Assembly (NCBI RefSeq): GCF_009758205.1
Contig: NZ_WRXN01000003.1
Coordinates: forward strand, 496,001 to 560,000
Origin: Chitinophaga tropicalis
Lineage (GTDB): Bacteria; Bacteroidota; Bacteroidia; Chitinophagales; Chitinophagaceae
DNA length: 64,000 bases
Direction: 5' to 3'
Part shown: piece after piece, positions 37,010-45,569 of the stretch
How the letters are laid out: each line of letters begins with the position of its first letter
How positions within the stretch are numbered: the first letter of the stretch is position 1
The notes under the pieces: generated by a model
Database searches by the model: none
Told to the model about the DNA's origin: nothing
What the model saw: only the letters and a program-made list of their open reading frames with translations
Program-made: the position numbers and the translations under genes

Positions 37010-37585
37010 ATGAAAAAGCTCACTTTTTTTGCAGCCATGTTATTGTCTGCATGGATGTTCCAGGCTTGCGGCGGTGGTAATACGGGGGCGAAGCATGAAG
37101 ACAGTGTGGATAGCGCTCAGGCCGTTAATAAGGAAGTAGCTCCGGTTGATAAGGAGTCTTCTGATTTTGCCGTAAAAGCGGCAGATGGTGGAATGATGGA
37201 AGTAGAATTAGGTAAACTTGCCCAGGAGAAGGGGCAAAACCAGCAGGTGAAGGATTTCGGGGCCCTGCTGGTGAAAGATCATTCCAAGGCCAATGAAGAG
37301 TTAAAGACACTGGCAGCCAATAAGAATATTACTCTTCCTGACAGTGTGAGCAATGATAAAAGTGATCATATAAGAGATATGAGTAAACTGACAGGGAAGG
37401 ATTTTGACAAACATTTTATTGATATGATGGTGCAGGACCACACCAAAGACATAGACATGTTTGAAAAAGCGTCGACTAACCTGACAGATCCGGACCTGAA
37501 GACATTTGCAGGTAATACGCTACCTACGCTGAGAGGGCATCTGGACGTAGCTAAAGGCATTCAGAGCTCGATGACCAGGAAGTAA
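37010..37585 (+). CDS. DUF4142 domain-containing lipoprotein
   Basis: A 191-residue lipoprotein with lipobox FQAC (Cys about 20) and a Gly-rich spacer. Residues about 50-185 form the all-helical DUF4142 (ferritin-like four-helix) domain with MVQDHTKDIDMFEKAS and LLVKDHSKANEELK segments and the conserved His/Asp pairs. Such proteins are envelope proteins often induced by stress; no catalytic role is established. It is monocistronic and followed by a hairpin with a T run at about 37616-37687. Confidence 0.8.
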   Translation: MKKLTFFAAMLLSAWMFQACGGGNTGAKHEDSVDSAQAVNKEVAPVDKESSDFAVKAADGGMMEVELGKLAQEKGQNQQVKDFGALLVKDHSKANEELKTLAANKNITLPDSVSNDKSDHIRDMSKLTGKDFDKHFIDMMVQDHTKDIDMFEKASTNLTDPDLKTFAGNTLPTLRGHLDVAKGIQSSMTRK

Positions 37586-37615
37586 ACAACGGCCGTTGCC
37601 AGGTGTTATTAAGAG

Positions 37616-37687
37616 GTTGTTAGTCGCCGGGGGATTTTGTTTAGTGTTGAGTTCGGGAATGTCGCTCCTGACGGCTAACGACTTTTT
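37616..37687 (+). terminator. Probable terminator after the DUF4142 gene
   Basis: The segment GTTGTTAGTCGCCG pairs (with G-U pairs and a bulge) with CGGCTAACGAC, followed by TTTTT. The loop is long, about 45 nt, so the call is moderate. Confidence 0.4.
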
Positions 37688-37727
37688 ATAGTTATCTTGT
37701 TCTGTGGTGTACTTTAGCTACCGCAAT

Positions 37728-37815
37728 ACATACACTAAACATGCTTTAAACATGCTTTAAACATGCTTGAGACATGCTTGAGACATACACTATCCATACA
37801 TTATCCCTGCATTAA
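37728..37815. repeat. Eight tandem copies of an 11-bp repeat
   Basis: Contiguous 11-mers: ACATACACTAA, ACATGCTTTAA twice, ACATGCTTGAG twice, ACATACACTAT, CCATACATTAT, CCCTGCATTAA. The period is one helical turn, so every copy faces the same side of the DNA. The array sits in the 308-bp gap between the DUF4142 and DnaQ/GIY-YIG genes, about 50 bp upstream of the latter's -7 element. It is not a CRISPR and codes for no visible protein. Confidence 0.75.
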
Positions 37816-37867
37816 AGGGGGACGTGATCAGTTTTAAAATTGAATCTGAAACCCTGTTAACTTATCT

Positions 37868-37875
37868 TATATTTG
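37868..37875 (+). promoter_or_regulatory. -7 element of the DnaQ/GIY-YIG nuclease gene
   Basis: TATATTTG, an exact TANNTTTG match, 18 nt before the ATG at 37894. It overlaps a possible TTG start at 37873, which argues against that start. Confidence 0.5.
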
Positions 37876-37893
37876 CCTCCTGAGTGGATTGTT

Positions 37894-39264
37894 ATGTACG
37901 CTATTGTTGACATAGAAACTACAGGAGGGCACGCCAGTGCCAACGGCATTACGGAAATCGCCATTTTTATATACGACGGACACCAGGTTGTGCAGCGGTA
38001 TGAAACGCTGGTCAATCCCGGTATACCTATTCCCCGTTACGTACAATCCCTTACAGGTATTACGGACGAGATGGTTGAAAACGCTCCCCGTTTTGAAGAG
38101 GTGGCGGAGGAGGTATATGGATTGCTGGGAGAGAACATTTTTGTGGCTCATAATGTCAATTTTGACTATTCTTTCTTACAGCATCATCTTCAGCAGGCGG
38201 GGTACAGTCTGCGCAGCAAGAAGCTATGTACTGTACGTCTGAGCCGGAAGATCATTCCCGGGTTGCCTTCCTATAGCCTGGGCAATCTCTGCCGCTCGCT
38301 CGGGATAGGTATTACCAACCGGCACAGGGCTTCGGGCGATGCTGCGGCTACAGTCAAGCTTTTCAGTCATCTTCTGAAAGAGGATGTGAACAAGGCGATC
38401 GCTGCTGCGCTGAGTGTACGTTCCAAAGAGCAGTTCCTGCCGCCTAATCTTGCCCCTGAGCAGGTTTTTGCGTTGCCGTTATTGCCGGGAGTGTATTATT
38501 TCCATGATCAGAAGGGGAAGGTGATTTATGTGGGTAAGGCCAAGAATATCCGCAAAAGGGTGAACAGTCATTTTACGGGCAATAATGCCGGCCGGAAAAG
38601 GCAGGAATTCCTGCGGAATATCTATACTATTTCACATGAGGTGACTGGTACAGAACTGATGGCGAATATCCTGGAGAGTGTGGAGATCAAGCGTCTCTGG
38701 CCTGTTTACAATAAGTCCCAGAAGAATATTGATTTCAGGTATGGTTTCTATTGTTTTGAAGATCAGCAGGGATATCTCCGCCTGGTCATAGAGAAGCGGC
38801 GTAAGCATACTACACCGTTGTATGCTTTTCCGTTGCTGGTACAGGGGCATCAGATGTTGCGCAGTCTGATCAGGGAATTTGACCTGTGCCCTAGGCTTTG
38901 TTTCCTGCAGAAAGGGGATGGTGCGTGTTTTCCTTTACAGGACCATACCTGCAGGGGCGCCTGTCAGAAGAAGGAAGAGGCAGATACTTACAACCTGCGT
39001 GTAAAAGCCGCTATCATTCATATGCAGCAGCAACAGCCTTCTTTTGCTATTGTGGGCAGTGGCCGGGAGCCGGCGGAGCAGAGCTGTATCCTTATGGAAA
39101 AGGGGCGTTTTTACGGAATGGGGTATATTCCGCGGGATACTGCTATTACAGAGGGGAGCGGCATGAAGGAATGGCTGACCCCTTACCCTGAAAATGAATA
39201 CATTCTGAATCTCCTCCACCAGTACGCCGGGGCCAATACAGAAGGGCTCCTGAAGTTTTCTTAA
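37894..39264 (+). CDS. DnaQ-like exonuclease fused to a GIY-YIG (UvrC-like) nuclease
   Basis: A 456-residue fusion. Residues 1-165 form a DEDDh 3'-5' exonuclease like DNA polymerase III epsilon: VDIETTG with Asp6 and Glu8, HNVNFD with Asp91, and HRASGDA with His144 and Asp149. Residues about 195-275 form a GIY-YIG endonuclease domain like the N-terminal half of UvrC (PGVYYF, VIYVGKAKNIRKR, and ILESVEIKRLWPVYN with the catalytic Glu). The remainder is UvrC/Cho-related without the C-terminal endonuclease half. Such fusions occur in several phyla and are thought to take part in DNA repair. The start at 37894 rather than TTG 37873 is chosen from the promoter position and the motif at residue 6. 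Confidence 0.88.
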   Translation: MYAIVDIETTGGHASANGITEIAIFIYDGHQVVQRYETLVNPGIPIPRYVQSLTGITDEMVENAPRFEEVAEEVYGLLGENIFVAHNVNFDYSFLQHHLQQAGYSLRSKKLCTVRLSRKIIPGLPSYSLGNLCRSLGIGITNRHRASGDAAATVKLFSHLLKEDVNKAIAAALSVRSKEQFLPPNLAPEQVFALPLLPGVYYFHDQKGKVIYVGKAKNIRKRVNSHFTGNNAGRKRQEFLRNIYTISHEVTGTELMANILESVEIKRLWPVYNKSQKNIDFRYGFYCFEDQQGYLRLVIEKRRKHTTPLYAFPLLVQGHQMLRSLIREFDLCPRLCFLQKGDGACFPLQDHTCRGACQKKEEADTYNLRVKAAIIHMQQQQPSFAIVGSGREPAEQSCILMEKGRFYGMGYIPRDTAITEGSGMKEWLTPYPENEYILNLLHQYAGANTEGLLKFS

Positions 39265-39296
39265 AAAGAATACGTGGTAATTAATGCTTCCTACAG

Positions 39297-39304
39297 TATT
39301 TTTG
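39297..39304 (+). promoter_or_regulatory. -7 element of purC
   Basis: TATTTTTG matches TANNTTTG; the ATG lies 44 nt downstream. No convincing -33 element was identified. Confidence 0.35.
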
Positions 39305-39348
39305 CGAACCTGAATGCAATTCATTAATCAATTTAATAGGTAATTTTC

Positions 39349-40278
39349 ATGTTAGAGTCAAAGTTTAATTTCCCCGGGCAAACGGCTTTCTACAAGGGAA
39401 AGGTTAGGGATGTATATACGATAGACGACAAGTATATGGCAATGGTGGTGAGTGATCGTATCTCTGCTTTTGACGTGGTATTGCCCCGCCCCATTCCTTA
39501 CAAGGGCCAGGTATTGAACCAGGTAGCGGCCATTATGCTGGAAGCTACAAAAGATATCGTGCCTAACTGGGTAAAGGCGGTTCCCCTGCCGAATGTAACC
39601 ATTGGCCTGAAATGTGAGACATTCCCCGTAGAGATGGTGGTACGTGGTAACCTTACCGGTCACGCCTGGAGGACTTATAAAAGCGGGAAGCGTGAACTGT
39701 GTGGTGTAACCATGCCGGAGGGCCTGAAGGAGAATGACTTTTTCCCTGCTCCCATCATTACTCCTACTACGAAAGCTCATGAAGGTCATGATGAGGATAT
39801 TTCCCGTGAGGAGATCATTGCTCAGGGGCTGGTAAGCAAAGAAGACTACGAAAAGCTGGAAAAATATACCCTGGCCTTGTTTGAACGTGGTAAGCAACTG
39901 GCGGCAAAACGTGGACTGATCCTCGTAGATACCAAATACGAGTTTGGTAAAATCGGGGATACTATCTATGTGATCGATGAGATCCATACACCGGATTCTT
40001 CCCGTTACTTCTATGCAGAAGGTTATGAAGAGAAACAGCAGAAGGGCGAGGCTCAGAAACAGCTGAGTAAGGAGTTTGTACGTGAATGGCTTATGGAAAA
40101 TGGTTTCCAGGGTAAGGACGGGCAGACTGTACCTGAAATGACGGATGCGTTTGTAAACAGTGTGAGCGAGCGCTATATAGAGCTGTTCGAGAACATTACC
40201 GGTCAGAAATTTGTGAAGGAAGATGTTTCTGTAGCTGATGCTGAAAAGAAGGTCATCGATACGCTGAAATCGTTATAA
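39349..40278 (+). CDS. purC: Phosphoribosylaminoimidazole-succinocarboxamide synthase (SAICAR synthetase)
   Basis: A 309-residue cytosolic enzyme joining CAIR with aspartate using ATP in purine synthesis. Family segments: KGKVRDVY near residue 18, [33 protein letters not shown] and [28 protein letters not shown]. The length of about 300 fits the longer Bacteroidota/yeast-like form rather than the 237-residue E. coli form. A strong terminator follows. Confidence 0.95.
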   Translation: MLESKFNFPGQTAFYKGKVRDVYTIDDKYMAMVVSDRISAFDVVLPRPIPYKGQVLNQVAAIMLEATKDIVPNWVKAVPLPNVTIGLKCETFPVEMVVRGNLTGHAWRTYKSGKRELCGVTMPEGLKENDFFPAPIITPTTKAHEGHDEDISREEIIAQGLVSKEDYEKLEKYTLALFERGKQLAAKRGLILVDTKYEFGKIGDTIYVIDEIHTPDSSRYFYAEGYEEKQQKGEAQKQLSKEFVREWLMENGFQGKDGQTVPEMTDAFVNSVSERYIELFENITGQKFVKEDVSVADAEKKVIDTLKSL

Positions 40279-40297
40279 TCGTGTAAACTATTCAACC

Positions 40298-40336
40298 AAA
40301 GTCTGTAGCAGAGATGCTATGGACTTTGTTTTTTTC
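40298..40336 (+). terminator. Intrinsic terminator after purC
   Basis: A near-perfect 13-bp stem (AAAGTCTGTAGCA / TGCTATGGACTTT, loop GAGA, TG/TG mismatch) is followed by GTTTTTTTTC. It ends 17 nt before the ABC-transporter start at 40353 and overlaps an in-frame upstream ATG at 40314, which is therefore unlikely to be used. Confidence 0.8.
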
Positions 40337-40352
40337 ATACTTTAGTCACCGC

Positions 40353-42149
40353 ATGAAACACCTGGCCACGCTTAACAAATATTTTATCAAGTACAAATGG
40401 AGGTTCCTGACCGGGTTGATTTGTACTGTTATCTCCATTGTTTTCAGTGTGTTTCAGCCTATTATGGTCCGGCAGATATTTGACCTGCTGGCGCAGAATC
40501 TTGACAATTACCGTCTTATCAGCGATACTGGTCTGAAAGGTTTCTTTCGCGCTGAATTTTCCCGTGTACTGGCATTTTATGGCATCAGTATCCTTCTCTT
40601 TGCGCTGCTGAGCGGTTTCTTTCTCTACCTGCAGCGGCAAACGCTCATTGTAATGAGCCGCTATATTGAATATGACCTCAAGAACGAAATTTACCAGCAT
40701 TACCAGGTGCTGGACCTGAATTTTTTCAAGATGCACCGTACCGGTGATCTGATGAGCCGTATTACGGAAGATGTATCCCGTGTACGTATGTACGTTGGGC
40801 CGGCTATTATGTATGCTACCCGCACCGTTTTCATGATAGTGATAGTTGTGTACCTGATGATAGAAGTTAATCCGTTGCTTACGTTGTATACTTTGTCGCC
40901 ATTGCCTCTGCTGGCATTGATCATCTATTACGTGAACCGCATTATTCATCGTAAGAGTGAGCGTATACAGGCGCAGCTCTCCAATATTACTTCCATTGCG
41001 CAGGAATCTTATTCGGGTATACGTGTTATTAAATCCTATATACAGGAGGAAGGCAGTATAAAGCATTTTGAGGAAGCCAGTGAGGCGTACAAGGAAAGTT
41101 CTGTCAGTCTTGCCAAAACAGATGCCCTGTTTCAGCCCAGCATGGCCCTGATGATCGGGTTAAGTGTGGTGCTTACCATCTTTGCAGGCGGTATCCAGGT
41201 AATTAATGGGGTGATAACAGTGGGTAACCTGGCGGAGTTTGTGATTTATGTGAACATGCTGATGTTTCCGTTCTTTTCTATTGGCATGGTAGCATCTATG
41301 ATACAGCGTGCGTCGGCCAGTCAGCAACGGCTGAATGAGTTCCTGCAGATAGAGCCGCAGATAAAGAATCCTGTTGGTGCAAGGAATATTACTATAGAAG
41401 GGGAGGTGACGTTCAGTAATGTTTCGTTCACTTATCCGCATACCGGTATCCAGGCTATCAAAGACTTTAACCTGACCATAAAACCGGGACAGAAGATAGC
41501 GGTGATAGGCCGTACTGGTTCCGGCAAATCTACGCTGGCGCAGCTGCTCATACGTATGTATGACCCGCAGGAGGGGGCGGTGCTGATTGACGGGCAGGAT
41601 ATCCGGCAGGTGAAGCTGGAAAGTCTGCGTACGCAGATCAGTTATGTACCGCAGGATGTTTTCCTGTTTTCCGATACAATTGCGAACAATATACGTTTTG
41701 GTACACCGGAAGCGGGGATAGAGGCTGTGCAGACTGCTGCGAGGCAGGCATCTGTAGAAAGGGATATACTGGGTTTTAAGGAAGGTTTTGATACTTTGGT
41801 GGGAGAGAGGGGCGTAACGCTGAGTGGTGGTCAGAAACAAAGGATCTCTATTGCAAGGGGATTGATAAAGGACCCTAACCTGCTTGTTTTTGATGATTGT
41901 CTTTCTGCTGTAGACGCCCGAACTGAGAAAGAGATCATTGGTAACCTATATGCTTATCTGAAAGATAAAACTGCTATTATTATTACTCACCGGATCTTTG
42001 CGTTGTTTGAATTTGACAAGATCATTGTACTGGATGATGGAAGGATCGTGGAGACCGGTACACATGAAGAATTACTGTCATTAAACGGTTATTATACGGA
42101 TTTGTATGCCCGCCAGCAGTCAGGAGAAGAGGAACCTTTAATAGAATAG
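40353..42149 (+). CDS. ABC transporter, fused permease and ATPase (exporter type)
   Basis: A 598-residue half-transporter of the MsbA/lipid or multidrug-exporter class. Residues about 20-310 are a six-helix ABC-membrane domain; residues about 345-590 an ATPase with Walker A GRTGSGKST, Q-loop QISYVPQD, signature LSGGQKQRISIARG, Walker B LLVFDDCLSAVD and switch His in IIITHR. It should work as a homodimer in the inner membrane; the substrate is unknown. The upstream ATG at 40314 lies inside the purC terminator hairpin, so 40353 is preferred. Confidence 0.88.
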   Translation: MKHLATLNKYFIKYKWRFLTGLICTVISIVFSVFQPIMVRQIFDLLAQNLDNYRLISDTGLKGFFRAEFSRVLAFYGISILLFALLSGFFLYLQRQTLIVMSRYIEYDLKNEIYQHYQVLDLNFFKMHRTGDLMSRITEDVSRVRMYVGPAIMYATRTVFMIVIVVYLMIEVNPLLTLYTLSPLPLLALIIYYVNRIIHRKSERIQAQLSNITSIAQESYSGIRVIKSYIQEEGSIKHFEEASEAYKESSVSLAKTDALFQPSMALMIGLSVVLTIFAGGIQVINGVITVGNLAEFVIYVNMLMFPFFSIGMVASMIQRASASQQRLNEFLQIEPQIKNPVGARNITIEGEVTFSNVSFTYPHTGIQAIKDFNLTIKPGQKIAVIGRTGSGKSTLAQLLIRMYDPQEGAVLIDGQDIRQVKLESLRTQISYVPQDVFLFSDTIANNIRFGTPEAGIEAVQTAARQASVERDILGFKEGFDTLVGERGVTLSGGQKQRISIARGLIKDPNLLVFDDCLSAVDARTEKEIIGNLYAYLKDKTAIIITHRIFALFEFDKIIVLDDGRIVETGTHEELLSLNGYYTDLYARQQSGEEEPLIE

Positions 42150-42227
42150 TAATCAAATTATTATATATGCCTGTAAACCAATAGGTAAGGGGATGTTCTA
42201 TCATTTTTCAAAATCATTTAAAATTAT

Positions 42228-42257
42228 TTTGATATTTGTAAACTAATAGTATATTTG
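42228..42257 (+). promoter_or_regulatory. Bacteroidota-type promoter of the DUF3276 gene
   Basis: TTTG (42228-42231), 18 nt spacer, TATATTTG (42250-42257): a good match to the -33/-7 consensus. It predicts a leader of about 45 nt before the GTG at 42309. Confidence 0.55.
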
Positions 42258-42308
42258 TCTCTTATTGGAAAAAGGATTTGATTCGTTAACAACTTAAATC
42301 TAACAACT

Positions 42309-42743
42309 GTGGCGTACGAAAATACCAATCAGCAGGAAAGAAATAATGACAGTATCTTTTCTAAACGATTGAAAGCGGGCAAAAGAAGGACTTACTTCTT
42401 TGATGTAAAGACCACTCGGGGAAATGATTATTTTCTGACCATTACAGAAAGCAAAAAGCGCTTTAATGACAATGGTTATGACAGGCACAAAGTGTTCCTG
42501 TACAAAGAAGACTTCAACAAATTCCTCAATGCTCTGACAGAGACCATCAACTATGTGAAAACTGAGTTGATGCCCGACTTCGATTTTGATGCCTACAATC
42601 ACGACTATGTACGCGATGATGAAGATGGTGAAGGTGCTGAAGCTTCTGCAGAACCAGCAGAAGTTGAAGCTGCTGTTGCCGTAGAAGCAGCTCCCGCTGC
42701 TGCAGCTTCTTCTTCTCATAGCGAAGACGTAGATAAGTGGTAA
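42309..42743 (+). CDS. DUF3276 (PUR-domain) nucleic-acid-binding protein
   Basis: A 144-residue protein starting at GTG 42309; there is no ATG in frame nearby. Residues about 18-95 form the PUR-alpha-like domain of DUF3276 (KRRTYFFDVKTTRGNDYFLTITESKKRF..., YKEDFNKFLNALTETINYVK), a family of single-stranded nucleic-acid-binding proteins widespread in Bacteroidota and Spirochaetes. The tail from about 100 is acidic and Ala-rich and ends DVDKW, probably unstructured. No operon partner; its own promoter and terminator bracket it. Confidence 0.85.
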   Translation: MAYENTNQQERNNDSIFSKRLKAGKRRTYFFDVKTTRGNDYFLTITESKKRFNDNGYDRHKVFLYKEDFNKFLNALTETINYVKTELMPDFDFDAYNHDYVRDDEDGEGAEASAEPAEVEAAVAVEAAPAAAASSSHSEDVDKW

Positions 42744-42777
42744 TTTAGTAAGATCATTCTATTAGATTGATATATAA

Positions 42778-42806
42778 GACCTCCGGTTTCTCCGGGGGTC
42801 TTTTTT
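42778..42806 (+). terminator. Terminator after the DUF3276 gene
   Basis: GACCTCCGG ... CCGGGGGTC stem (one mismatch) followed by TTTTTTG, 35 bp after the stop. Confidence 0.75.
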
Positions 42807-42846
42807 GTTTCGGAGGGGGTATTTTTTATTAGCGTTTTAGAATAAA

Positions 42847-42881
42847 AAAAACGCTTTTACTATCTGGGTAAAAGCGTTTTT
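42847..42881. terminator. Bidirectional terminator at the end of pgi
   Basis: A 14-bp perfect stem AAAAACGCTTTTAC / GTAAAAGCGTTTTT with a 7-nt loop, with A and T runs on either side, lying 20 bp before the pgi stop (minus strand). Confidence 0.8.
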
Positions 42882-42901
42882 AAAATGTGGTGAAAAGAGT
42901 T

Positions 42902-44554
42902 TTATTTCTTCATCTGTTTCCAGGCGTTGATCAGGCCATTAGTGGAAGCATCATGGCTTGTTACCTTATCTGTGCTTTCCAGTTCAGGCAGTATTTTGTT
43001 AGCGAGTTGTTTACCCAGCTCAACACCCCACTGATCAAAGCTGTAGATGTTCCAGATAACGCCCTGTACAAAGATCTTATGTTCGTACAGCGCTACCAGG
43101 GAGCCCAGCGTTCTGGGGGTGATCTGTTTTACCAGGAAAGAGTTGGTAGGTCTGTTACCGGTAAATACTTTATAGGGCAGCAGCGTTTTGATCTCTTCTT
43201 CTTTCAGTCCTGATTTCACCAGTTCGGCTCTTACTTCTTCTTCAGTTTTACCGTTCATCAGCGCTTCCGTTTGTGCGAAAAAGTTAGAGAGCAGTTTTAC
43301 GTGGTGATCGCCTATGGGATTGTGGCTTATGGCAGGAGCGATGAAATCGCATGGGATGATGCGTGTGCCCTGGTGGATGAGCTGGTAGAAGGCGTGCTGG
43401 CCGTTGGTGCCTGGTTCTCCCCATACGATAGGGCCTGTTTCGTAGGTAACGGCTTTGCCGGTGCGGTCTACATATTTACCGTTGCTTTCCATATTTCCCT
43501 GCTGGAAATAAGCTGCAAAGCGGTGCATGTACTGGTCATATGCCAGGATGGCTTCTGTTGCGGTATCGAAGAAGTTACCGTACCAAAGGCCTATGAGGGC
43601 CATGATAGCGGGAATATTCTTTTCCAGAGGGGTAGTGCGGAAGTGGTTATCTACTGCATGTGCACCTTCCAGTAATGCTTTGAAGTGTGCAAAGCCGGTG
43701 GTCAATGCAATGCTCAGGCCAATGGCGGACCATAAGGAATAGCGGCCGCCTACCCAATCCCAGAACTCAAACATATTGGCAGGGTCTATACCGAAAGCTT
43801 TTACAGCTTTTTCGTTGGTAGACAGTGCCGCAAAATGTTTAGCTACATGCGCCTCATCTTTTGCATACTGCAGGAACCAGTTACGTGCAGTGTGCGCGTT
43901 GGTCATAGTTTCCTGTGTGGTGAAAGTTTTGGAGGCAATGAGGAAGAGGGTTTCTTCCGGGTTTACTTTTTTAAGTGTTTCGGCGATGTGCGTACCGTCT
44001 ACATTGGAAACGAAATAGGGTTGTATGCCTTCTTTCCAGTAGGGTTTCAGGGCTTCGGTGACCATTACCGGGCCCAGGTCGGAACCACCGATACCGATAT
44101 TTACGATATAGCGGATGGTCTTGCCGGTGTAGCCTTTCCATTCTCCGTTATGGATGCGGTGGCAGAAATGTTCCATTTTTTCCAGAACGGCGTTCACATC
44201 GGGCATTACATCCTTTCCGTCCAGTACTACAGGGGTATTGGATACATTACGGAGGGCGGTATGCAGTACGGCCCTGTTCTCAGTAGCGTTGATCTTTTCA
44301 GCGCTGAACATGGCCTTTATACCTTCTTCCACGCCGCATTCTTTTGCCAGCACGAATAAGGTGGTCATAGTTTCTTCTGTGATGATGTTCTTGGAATAGT
44401 CGAACAATATATCTTCAAAAGAAAGGGTGAACTTGTTGAATCTCTCGGCATCCCCGGCAAACAATGTGCGCAGGTGCGTTTCTTTCATCCTGGCAGCGTG
44501 CTGCTGCAGTTGTTGCCAGGCCTTCGTAGCTGTCGGATTAGTCGTTGGAAACAT
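42902..44554 (-). CDS. pgi: Glucose-6-phosphate isomerase
   Basis: A 550-residue cytosolic enzyme interconverting glucose-6-phosphate and fructose-6-phosphate. Conserved segments: [47 protein letters not shown], the active-site [26 protein letters not shown] and the C-terminal [14 protein letters not shown]. Full length for the bacterial/eukaryotic-like form. A TACTTTTG -7 element (44575-44582, minus strand) lies 20 nt upstream of its start. Confidence 0.96.
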   Translation of the reverse strand: MFPTTNPTATKAWQQLQQHAARMKETHLRTLFAGDAERFNKFTLSFEDILFDYSKNIITEETMTTLFVLAKECGVEEGIKAMFSAEKINATENRAVLHTALRNVSNTPVVLDGKDVMPDVNAVLEKMEHFCHRIHNGEWKGYTGKTIRYIVNIGIGGSDLGPVMVTEALKPYWKEGIQPYFVSNVDGTHIAETLKKVNPEETLFLIASKTFTTQETMTNAHTARNWFLQYAKDEAHVAKHFAALSTNEKAVKAFGIDPANMFEFWDWVGGRYSLWSAIGLSIALTTGFAHFKALLEGAHAVDNHFRTTPLEKNIPAIMALIGLWYGNFFDTATEAILAYDQYMHRFAAYFQQGNMESNGKYVDRTGKAVTYETGPIVWGEPGTNGQHAFYQLIHQGTRIIPCDFIAPAISHNPIGDHHVKLLSNFFAQTEALMNGKTEEEVRAELVKSGLKEEEIKTLLPYKVFTGNRPTNSFLVKQITPRTLGSLVALYEHKIFVQGVIWNIYSFDQWGVELGKQLANKILPELESTDKVTSHDASTNGLINAWKQMKK

Positions 44555-44574
44555 ATAAACGCATTTTGTGGACT

Positions 44575-44582
44575 CAAAAGTA
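44575..44582 (-). promoter_or_regulatory. -7 element of pgi
   Basis: Minus-strand TACTTTTG, exact TANNTTTG match, 20 nt before the start at 44554. Confidence 0.4.
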
Positions 44583-44675
44583 ATAAATAAGATGAAAGTC
44601 TACAGGAGATTATGCCCGGGCGTTGGTCAGCGTACCGTAAAATATACAAGTCTTTGGCGGGTTTGTACTACGGGA

Positions 44676-45482
44676 TCACCATGAGGAGGGACGTTTCAGT
44701 ATTCTCCAGACGCCGGTGAGAGTGATGACTGACATGGCGGTGATGCAGGTGGTGATGACGGGGCCGGCGTCAGGTCCGTGCACTGTTTGTCTTTTCAGGA
44801 TGATGCCGTACAGGGCCCAAAGGGCTACCAGGCCTGCAACGATGTTATATCTGCGTATAATCAGCACCGTTGATGCAACGGTAGATAACAGTATGAGAAA
44901 AATTGTCCACGGAATGCTGGTCATGTCCAGTCCTGCGTAGACGAACAGGGCTGCCATATTGCCGATGGCAGCGATGCATATCCAGCCAAGGTAGAGGCTG
45001 AAGGGCAGGTGGATAAGGAGTTTTTCTGCACGGGTAGCGTAAGCCTGTGGCAGGGCGATATTAAAATTCAGGTTAATAGCCAGGAGGCAGACGAGCAGTG
45101 TCAGTATCAGCAGAAAAGATAGCGGCAGGAGCTCATAATGCCAGGCGAACAGCCAGCATGAGTTGGCCAGGCAGCTGATCAGCCACCAGCCTCTGAGCCG
45201 TTCCATAAAGATCTCCAGTTCCTGTTGATGGTGACCGGAAAAAGCCAGCCATAACTGGTAAATGATAAATCCGAGTAATGAAAGATAAATGAGGCCCCAG
45301 ATGGAGAAGGTAAGTGCTGCAGGTACGAAAAGGCTCTCGTATTTTTCTGAAACTTCAGCAGGCGAAAGATTGTTGATCATTGAGGAACCAGCCATAGCAT
45401 TGATCACGATCACCATTATGTACCCTATTGTGTTGAAAATCGCGCTATTCTTGTAATAGAGGGTTTCATGGTTGGATGCCAT
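44676..45482 (-). CDS. TspO/MBR-like tryptophan-rich membrane protein
   Basis: A 268-residue inner-membrane protein with about eight hydrophobic segments and frequent Trp (FSIWGLIYLSLLGFIIYQLW, LANSCWLFAWHY, SLYLGWICIAAIGNMAAL). These correspond to the longer 'tryptophan-rich sensory protein' relatives of TspO, which binds tetrapyrroles and cholesterol-like ligands; a role in this organism is unknown. It is divergent from prfB, with 87 bp between the starts. Confidence 0.65.
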   Translation of the reverse strand: MASNHETLYYKNSAIFNTIGYIMVIVINAMAGSSMINNLSPAEVSEKYESLFVPAALTFSIWGLIYLSLLGFIIYQLWLAFSGHHQQELEIFMERLRGWWLISCLANSCWLFAWHYELLPLSFLLILTLLVCLLAINLNFNIALPQAYATRAEKLLIHLPFSLYLGWICIAAIGNMAALFVYAGLDMTSIPWTIFLILLSTVASTVLIIRRYNIVAGLVALWALYGIILKRQTVHGPDAGPVITTCITAMSVITLTGVWRILKRPSSW

Positions 45483-45553
45483 AGATAGTATCTTTTTTTA
45501 AATTTACAGGGAACATTAACGTAAAACCCGCAAATATTGTTCCCCTTTTTCCT

Positions 45554-45561
45554 TACATTTG
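45554..45561 (+). promoter_or_regulatory. -7 element of prfB
   Basis: TACATTTG fits TANNTTTG exactly and ends 8 nt before the ATG at 45570, predicting a leader of a few nucleotides at most. No clear -33 TTTG at normal spacing was found. Confidence 0.5.
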
Positions 45562-45569
45562 CGCCCATT

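Noticed and set aside
37728..37815. CRISPR-like array
   Set aside because: Repeats are 11 bp, directly adjacent and without spacers, and no cas genes are nearby.
40335..41066. 243-codon minus-strand ORF opposite the ABC transporter
   Set aside because: Antisense shadow of membrane-domain codons; composition is His/Gln/Tyr-rich and unlike real proteins of this genome.
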